From positions 1-11,097 of the forward strand of contig CAZVJQ010000035.1 in the NCBI GenBank assembly GCA_964627125.1: a DNA stretch of 11,097 nt, written 5' to 3'. Below the pieces are notes generated by a model, which worked only from the letters and a program-made list of their open reading frames with translations, was not told where the DNA came from and searched no databases. A program made the position numbers and the translations under genes. The stretch's first letter is position 1, and every line of letters begins with the position of its first letter. This stretch comes from Fastidiosipila sp964627125. GTDB lineage: Bacteria; Bacillota; Clostridia; Saccharofermentanales; Fastidiosipilaceae. Below are positions 6,883-11,097 of this stretch, in pieces.

Positions 6883-8601
6883 TTATCTAACTTCTAAAAT
6901 ATCTGAAGGGTCTGGCATTTCGATAATTGATTCTGCAAAAATCATTACGTTTCCTTCTTCCCATGAACCCTCAATAGTTTCTGGGTTGTTCTCGATGATT
7001 AATGTGAATAGTTCAGTCATCTGAGCATCTGTAGCTGCTTCAACGTTGTAAGATTCACCATAAACTGTATTTACAATGTTATTGAAACTATCTCCCCACT
7101 GAATTTCATATTCGAAATCATATGTACCACCATTAGCACCGGTTCTTGTAGGTGAAGTTAAATCTTCTTCTACTGTGGTAGTTGCTTCAGTTGTTGCTTC
7201 TACTGTTGTAGCTTCAGTTGTGCTCTCCACTGTTGTAGCTTCTGTAGTTTGCTCTATTTGCTCTGAAGTAGTTTGTTCTGATGTTCCATCGCTTGATTCA
7301 TCACTATTGTTTCTAATGAACCATGCTAAGAATAGAAGCGCTAGAGCTAGAAGAATAATAGCTGCGATTACAATTATAGTTCTTCTCTTGTCAGATTCTT
7401 CTTCATCAGCGATTTCTTCAACATCTAGATCTAGATCTTCATCTTCAATATTAGTTTCTTGAATTTCGTCTTCTAGGTCTTCTTCTAATTCTGCTGCTAA
7501 TTCTTCATCTTCTCTTGCTTCCATCTCAATTTCTGATTGTGACGGACGTTTATATACAGCTGTTGATTCTAAATCATCTTCATCATCGACTACTTCGTCA
7601 GTAACCTGCTCGGCTGGATGTATATCTTTCTCAGCATGGTCAGCATTTGGGTCCACTTCTTCTTCACGATTATCTCTATCGACATCGTGTCCTGCTATTG
7701 AGTCTGAGTTAGTAACAGCTCCTGCACTAGCACCTGCTAAACCTGCATTTAGTAAAGAATTGAAGTCATCTGAGAATACTTGAGTAGATTGAGTATCTCT
7801 ACTTGTAAAGTTCTCGCCTCTGTATCTCTTACCAACATCAAATACATCTTCAACAAAACTCATCATAAATTGATAAGGTTCATCAGGGTAGTTTGTTGTC
7901 ATGAATTCATATACAAACTCGGCTGCTTCTTGTTGGTCATATGTTTCTTCAAAAATCTTTAAGAGATTTTCTTGACCTAAATAGTTCAATACATTATCTG
8001 TAGTTAGGATAATGCAGTCATCGACTCTTAATTGAGCGATATTTGAGTATCTTATTGATCCTGCTCTACCTGCTGAATATAAGTCATGGTTAGCAATTTG
8101 ATTGCCATTAGAATCAACTGCATCAAATTTTACTTCTGTCTCAGTTAATGGATATAGAGCGTCATTTCTATATAAGAATGCTGATGCTTCACCTAAAGTA
8201 ACTGCCGCTAATTCACCTGATTTAACGATTAAGCCTGAAAAGTATGGTCTTGCTTCCCTATGTACTGTGTCTAAGCTATATTTACCTGCTATTTTAATAG
8301 CATTTTCTGCCATGTCATTTAAGATTGAATCAATTTCAGCAGCTGCACTATCTTTTAAAACTTCACAAATCTCATCTTGACTGCGTCGTTTTTCTAAAAT
8401 ACTTTCGCGTGTAGCATCTGCCTTACGGGTAGATGATATAGTTAAGTAAAAACCCAATGCTGATCTATCTAAAGTAATATCAATATCGTTTGTTTGTGGA
8501 AATCTATTACTTCTTCCATCTAAATAAAATGAGTTAATTAAGCTATCGTTTTTAATTTCGTGGCTAGTTATAGTACTTGCTATTCTAGATATTTTAGCCA
8601 T
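6883..8601 (-). CDS. Membrane protein with degenerate PP2C-like domain and extracellular LysM-like domain
   Basis: A 572-residue probable single-pass membrane protein. Residues 1-260 resemble the PP2C phosphatase fold: LDGRSNRFPQTND (about 28-39) sits where the G..R..NED motif is expected, GEASAFLYRN (about 137-146) fits the G-S-A-x-x-Y-R-x strand, and DCIILTTDNVLNYL (about 195-208) fits the LxSDGL motif. The DGMGG and terminal DN metal ligands are not seen, so catalysis is doubtful. Residues about 305-405 are a very acidic linker, KRR then a helix at about 408-429 is the membrane span, about 430-485 is a Thr/Glu stalk, and YEIQWGDSFNNIV to about 560 looks like an atypical LysM module, binding peptidoglycan by family analogy. 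I chose the second of two tandem ATGs (8599-8601): GGAGG is 5 nt from it and only 2 nt from the first. It has its own probable promoter. The domain reading is moderate; the topology is firm. Confidence 0.7.
   Translation of the reverse strand: MAKISRIASTITSHEIKNDSLINSFYLDGRSNRFPQTNDIDITLDRSALGFYLTISSTRKADATRESILEKRRSQDEICEVLKDSAAAEIDSILNDMAENAIKIAGKYSLDTVHREARPYFSGLIVKSGELAAVTLGEASAFLYRNDALYPLTETEVKFDAVDSNGNQIANHDLYSAGRAGSIRYSNIAQLRVDDCIILTTDNVLNYLGQENLLKIFEETYDQQEAAEFVYEFMTTNYPDEPYQFMMSFVEDVFDVGKRYRGENFTSRDTQSTQVFSDDFNSLLNAGLAGASAGAVTNSDSIAGHDVDRDNREEEVDPNADHAEKDIHPAEQVTDEVVDDEDDLESTAVYKRPSQSEIEMEAREDEELAAELEEDLEDEIQETNIEDEDLDLDVEEIADEEESDKRRTIIVIAAIILLALALLFLAWFIRNNSDESSDGTSEQTTSEQIEQTTEATTVESTTEATTVEATTEATTTVEEDLTSPTRTGANGGTYDFEYEIQWGDSFNNIVNTVYGESYNVEAATDAQMTELFTLIIENNPETIEGSWEEGNVMIFAESIIEMPDPSDILEVR
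7165..7248 (-). repeat. Thr/Glu-rich tandem repeat encoding the extracellular stalk
   Basis: Within the PP2C-like/LysM gene, about 28 codons encode three imperfect copies of TTEATTVE separated by one or two residues. The DNA repeats as ACTGTTGTAGC-type units when read on the plus strand. Such low-complexity stretches usually act as flexible, possibly glycosylated spacers between membrane and cell wall, and can vary in length between strains. Confidence 0.8.
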
Positions 8602-8658
8602 CATTTCCTCCAGTAAAAATTATTTATTATCATAGATTATTTAAAAAATAATAAATGC

Positions 8659-8686
8659 ATTATAGCACAGCCAAGTGAATGCTTAA
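8659..8686 (-). promoter_or_regulatory. Promoter of the PP2C-like/LysM gene
   Basis: TATAAT at 8659-8664 (minus strand) is preceded by TGC, giving a perfect extended -10 (TGnTATAAT). TTAAGC (8681-8686) is a weak -35 at 16 nt spacing. It is about 58 nt upstream of the start codon, in the 148-nt gap after the DUF2207 gene. That gap shows only a weak 7-bp hairpin (AATAAAC/GTTTATT) without a U-tract, so read-through from the DUF2207 gene is also possible. Confidence 0.6.
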
Positions 8687-8749
8687 TGAAAACTTATACT
8701 AATAAACCTTAATATCATTTGTGTTTATTGCATAGAATTTTCACTGTTT

Positions 8750-10723
8750 TTATCGTCTTTGTGGATTTATTGATGCAATATTCAACCTATTTAATGTAGC
8801 TTGAGTTTTGTATATTCTTTCCTCTACTTGCTCATGACTCTGATTGTATATAGCACTCTGCTCTCTTAAGCTAATCTTTTCATTATTTAATTTATTGAAT
8901 ATATCTCTATGTGTATTTCTTAAACCCAAGAATTCAATTACGCGACTATTTAATATTTCATCGATTGAATACAAATACTTCAATGCTTGTAAGTAATCCT
9001 TATCTACATCTTGAGCTATTGAGTGAATCATTTGAATTAATATTAAATCTTTTTCTTCATCAGATACACCACTATCTATATCGTTTTCTCGTTTCACATA
9101 TCTATCAATATTAGATAAATAAGATGAATAAGCATTAGTCTGTCTACGTATGTTTAACCCTTCATCAGTGTACTGTGATGAGACTAAGCTAATTCCTATT
9201 AAAAATATTGCAGGTACTACAAGAACCAAGGGGTTATAGTAAGCACCAATAATTGAAAAAATTACAGCTAATACTAGATAGCCAACACCAATAATTAGTG
9301 GTGTATAGTTATAGCCTTCTTGTCTATTTATCTTCAACCATGATTTTTCTATACACTCAATCTCTAATAGCCTACTTAATCTTAGAATGCGCTCATTATT
9401 ATCTACATTATTCTCAGAGATTTTCTTATAGAAACTGCTAAGCTGTATCTCATTCTCCCCTTCCATCTTGGACCATATCCAATGTAGAACTGCCTTCTCA
9501 AATGGTTTAAGCTCCGAAACATCTGGCAATAATCTTTCGTATACTCTAGTGATTTTATGGTCGTCCAGATGAATAAATTTCTTAGCAGATAAGGAATAAA
9601 TAATCGTCCAGATGATTCTAGCTGTTACTTCCAGTTTATCTAAGAAGGCTAAAACCGCTGGATGTGTATTCGCTGGCGGGCTACTTATTTGCTCTTTTGA
9701 GTCAAACCTTCTTCTAATAAAATCTAAAATGAAATTAACTGCTGCAATTACGACAAACACAACCATTAGGCCAATGATCATAATATTAATAGTATCTCTA
9801 TACTCATATATCTGGTATAGAGTCCTTGTGTAGGCATCTTCCTCTTCTCTAATTAGATCCCACGTACTAATATCTGTATCAGCTCTGGAAGTGATATTAG
9901 CCAGAGGAATCCAATCGGATGGATAGACTAGACGCAAATTAACAGATGTCTGTCTAACTAAATCCTCCGCAGCAATAGTAAAACTATCATTTTCAATATC
10001 CACCCCAGTTTCATTTGGAACTTCTAAATAGGCACGCAAGTCACTTAGCGTTAAAAGGTGCAAAGTATTGGCAACCTGACTTAGATTATTTCTCTCATAA
10101 AAATTAAACTCAATTCTTTCTTCTTCATAAATTTGAGATTCAAATGAAAATACTAGGCCTAACTCTTCTATCATTCCTCCAGAGTTTGCACTAACTATTG
10201 CCAGAGATGATACAGCTGCATCATCAAATCTGGTGCTAGCACTCAAAACTGTGTATTTGATTTGCACTCTTTTTCTCGTTCCAGAGGGGAATGGAGCATT
10301 GATAGTTAAATCAAAACTATTTCCACTGGTCTCATAAAAGTATGTTTCTGGAGCTTCCGTAGCTATAGGAGATTGACTCTTTTGGACATAGTTACTAGCT
10401 GTTAGATCTTCGTTGATATCTCCTATGTTGACAGAATCGATTATTAGGCTTTGGCCAGGTTCGTGCGGAATGCTAATAGCTATTCTATTCATAGAAGCTA
10501 AACTTTCAATATCGATTTGGCTAGAAACCTCTATAGTGCCATCTGACTTGAAATGGTAGTGCTTAAGGAAACTCTCAATAATGTAACTGGAATTTGTTGT
10601 ATTTGAACTAGCTTGAATTGAACTACTAGGAATTAGTATGACTAACTGAAGGGCAAAAAGAATTGACATGAAAAATAAAAGGAAATATCTAATATTTACT
10701 CTCTTTGAATTCGCTCTTTTCAC
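8750..10723 (-). CDS. DUF2207-type membrane protein
   Basis: A 657-residue envelope protein. An N-terminal hydrophobic segment (about 13-33, after a basic start, ending near PSSSIQASS) looks like a signal peptide or anchor. Residues about 45-300 form a beta-rich extracytoplasmic domain. A membrane helix lies at about 312-335, a cytoplasmic region at 340-470, a pair of helices at about 474-494 and 497-515, and a charged helical C-terminus follows. The layout, HPAVLAFLDKL (354-364) and TDEGLNIRRQTNAYSSYLSNI (about 519-539) fit DUF2207 proteins, whose function is unknown. The start is GTG at 10721-10723: AAAGGG lies 7 nt ahead, and the nearby ATG is in another frame and stops at once. The gene lies on the same strand as its neighbours, 161 nt after the Thr-rich gene, with an inverted repeat between them. 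Confidence 0.75.
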   Translation of the reverse strand: MKRANSKRVNIRYFLLFFMSILFALQLVILIPSSSIQASSNTTNSSYIIESFLKHYHFKSDGTIEVSSQIDIESLASMNRIAISIPHEPGQSLIIDSVNIGDINEDLTASNYVQKSQSPIATEAPETYFYETSGNSFDLTINAPFPSGTRKRVQIKYTVLSASTRFDDAAVSSLAIVSANSGGMIEELGLVFSFESQIYEEERIEFNFYERNNLSQVANTLHLLTLSDLRAYLEVPNETGVDIENDSFTIAAEDLVRQTSVNLRLVYPSDWIPLANITSRADTDISTWDLIREEEDAYTRTLYQIYEYRDTINIMIIGLMVVFVVIAAVNFILDFIRRRFDSKEQISSPPANTHPAVLAFLDKLEVTARIIWTIIYSLSAKKFIHLDDHKITRVYERLLPDVSELKPFEKAVLHWIWSKMEGENEIQLSSFYKKISENNVDNNERILRLSRLLEIECIEKSWLKINRQEGYNYTPLIIGVGYLVLAVIFSIIGAYYNPLVLVVPAIFLIGISLVSSQYTDEGLNIRRQTNAYSSYLSNIDRYVKRENDIDSGVSDEEKDLILIQMIHSIAQDVDKDYLQALKYLYSIDEILNSRVIEFLGLRNTHRDIFNKLNNEKISLREQSAIYNQSHEQVEERIYKTQATLNRLNIASINPQRR

Positions 10724-10761
10724 ATCTTCACCCTTTAATATTTTGGATAAGTTAAATTAAG

Positions 10762-10788
10762 CATATTTTAGTTGAATTCTAAAATATG
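10762..10788. promoter_or_regulatory. Inverted repeat over a possible promoter of the DUF2207 gene
   Basis: A perfect 10-bp inverted repeat (10762-10771 with 10779-10788, CATATTTTAG / CTAAAATATG, 7-nt spacer) lies about 40 nt upstream of the GTG start. No U-tract follows on either strand, so it is a poor terminator. On the minus strand CTTACA (10787-10792) and TAAAAT (10765-10770) with 16 nt between could be a promoter, and the repeat spans it almost exactly, as an operator would. An alternative is a weak terminator or processing hairpin after the Thr-rich gene. Confidence 0.35.
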
Positions 10789-10884
10789 TAAGCACCCACC
10801 AAACTATTCCTCACATACTAATTTACCACATAAGAATTAATGATTTCTAGCTAATACATCAACACAATTTAAGCTATATGATAC

Positions 10885-11097
10885 TTATTCGCCATCTTGT
10901 CCAGATGAGTCCTCTGTGCTTGGTGCTGCTTTTGTAGGAGCAGGTGTTGTTGCTTGGGTAGTAGTTGTCGTAGTTGTTGGTGCAGCTGTAGTAGTAGTTG
11001 TTGTAGCTACAGTGGTTGTAGTTGTTGTAGTTGTTGTAGTTGGTGGAGCAGGTGTCTCGGCAACTGTTGTAGTTGTAGTTGTTTGACGCTGAGTTGT
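10885..11097 (-). CDS. C-terminal Thr/Pro/Ala-rich tail of an unidentified protein (partial)
   Basis: The minus-strand frame entering from the right edge encodes 70 residues before TAA (10885-10887). It contains runs of 6, 10, 6 and 7 threonines broken by short VA, AAP, PAP and ETPAPP blocks, and ends with an acidic, polar stretch (STEDSSGQDGE). Such tails are typical of surface-exposed ends or spacers of Firmicute envelope proteins, for example class A penicillin-binding proteins, PASTA-domain kinases or other wall proteins. The folded part is outside the window, so no function can be given. The frame is clear because alternative frames of the repeat do not end so cleanly. No sorting signal (LPxTG) is present. 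Confidence 0.75.
   Translation of the reverse strand, partial: TTQRQTTTTTTVAETPAPPTTTTTTTTTTVATTTTTTAAPTTTTTTTQATTPAPTKAAPSTEDSSGQDGE

Noticed and set aside
6808..6902. Short direct repeat CTTCTAAAATAT on both sides of the bidirectional terminator (6808 and 6891), as if flanking an insertion.
   Set aside because: It is 12 nt of A+T-rich sequence, one copy lies inside the coding end of the minus-strand gene, and the DNA between is just the terminator with no mobile-element features.
7175..7462. Plus-strand open frame rich in VVAS repeats.
   Set aside because: It is the antisense reading of the Thr/Glu stalk and acidic linker of the minus-strand gene; it has no independent ribosome site or family resemblance.
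10885..11097. Simple-sequence repeat or CRISPR-like array at the right edge.
   Set aside because: The ACA/ACT triplet runs are threonine codons in one clean frame ending at a stop; there are no regular spacers.

Overview
The window is A+T-rich DNA with compact genes, strong AGGAG-type ribosome sites and short intergenic gaps. AlaRS carries the Cys-rich insertion common in anaerobic Firmicutes, and an Xpt close to the Bacillus protein is present. I read it as a low-G+C Firmicute, probably clostridial; I cannot place it more precisely. No IS, CRISPR array, tRNA, rRNA or phage signature is visible. No stretch longer than 300 bases lacks a gene.

Left part (1-3918, all minus strand): a housekeeping block read right to left. 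It holds alaS (alanyl-tRNA synthetase), a HIT-family nucleotide hydrolase 29 nt downstream, an intergenic region with a long branched hairpin and U-tract, then xpt (xanthine phosphoribosyltransferase) and the first 18 codons of an unidentified gene only 6 nt after xpt. alaS and hit look like one operon. xpt and the next gene look like a second unit behind a structured leader.

Middle (4010-6796, plus strand): a large polytopic membrane protein divergent from alaS. It carries all the hallmarks of the DUF2298 / 'Chlor_Arch_YYY' family (NYYYFGQY, a DLHAH region, RTNTMFKF, and a C-terminal TGLPTVLGW region). The family has no firmly established function known to me; a GT-C-like glycosyltransferase role is an inference. 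A strong bidirectional terminator at 6828-6856 separates it from the convergent block on the right.

Right part (6883-11097, minus strand): three envelope-type genes. Read right to left, these are the C-terminal end of a protein with an extreme Thr/Pro-rich tail (truncated by the window edge), a DUF2207-type membrane protein with a GTG start, and an unusual single-pass protein. The last has a degenerate PP2C-phosphatase-like cytoplasmic domain, a long acidic linker, one transmembrane helix, a Thr/Glu repeat stalk and a LysM-like extracellular domain. It is the most interesting object here: it looks like a cell-wall-facing receptor built on a pseudophosphatase. I cannot show that these genes form one system; the co-orientation and shared Thr-rich surface segments are suggestive only.
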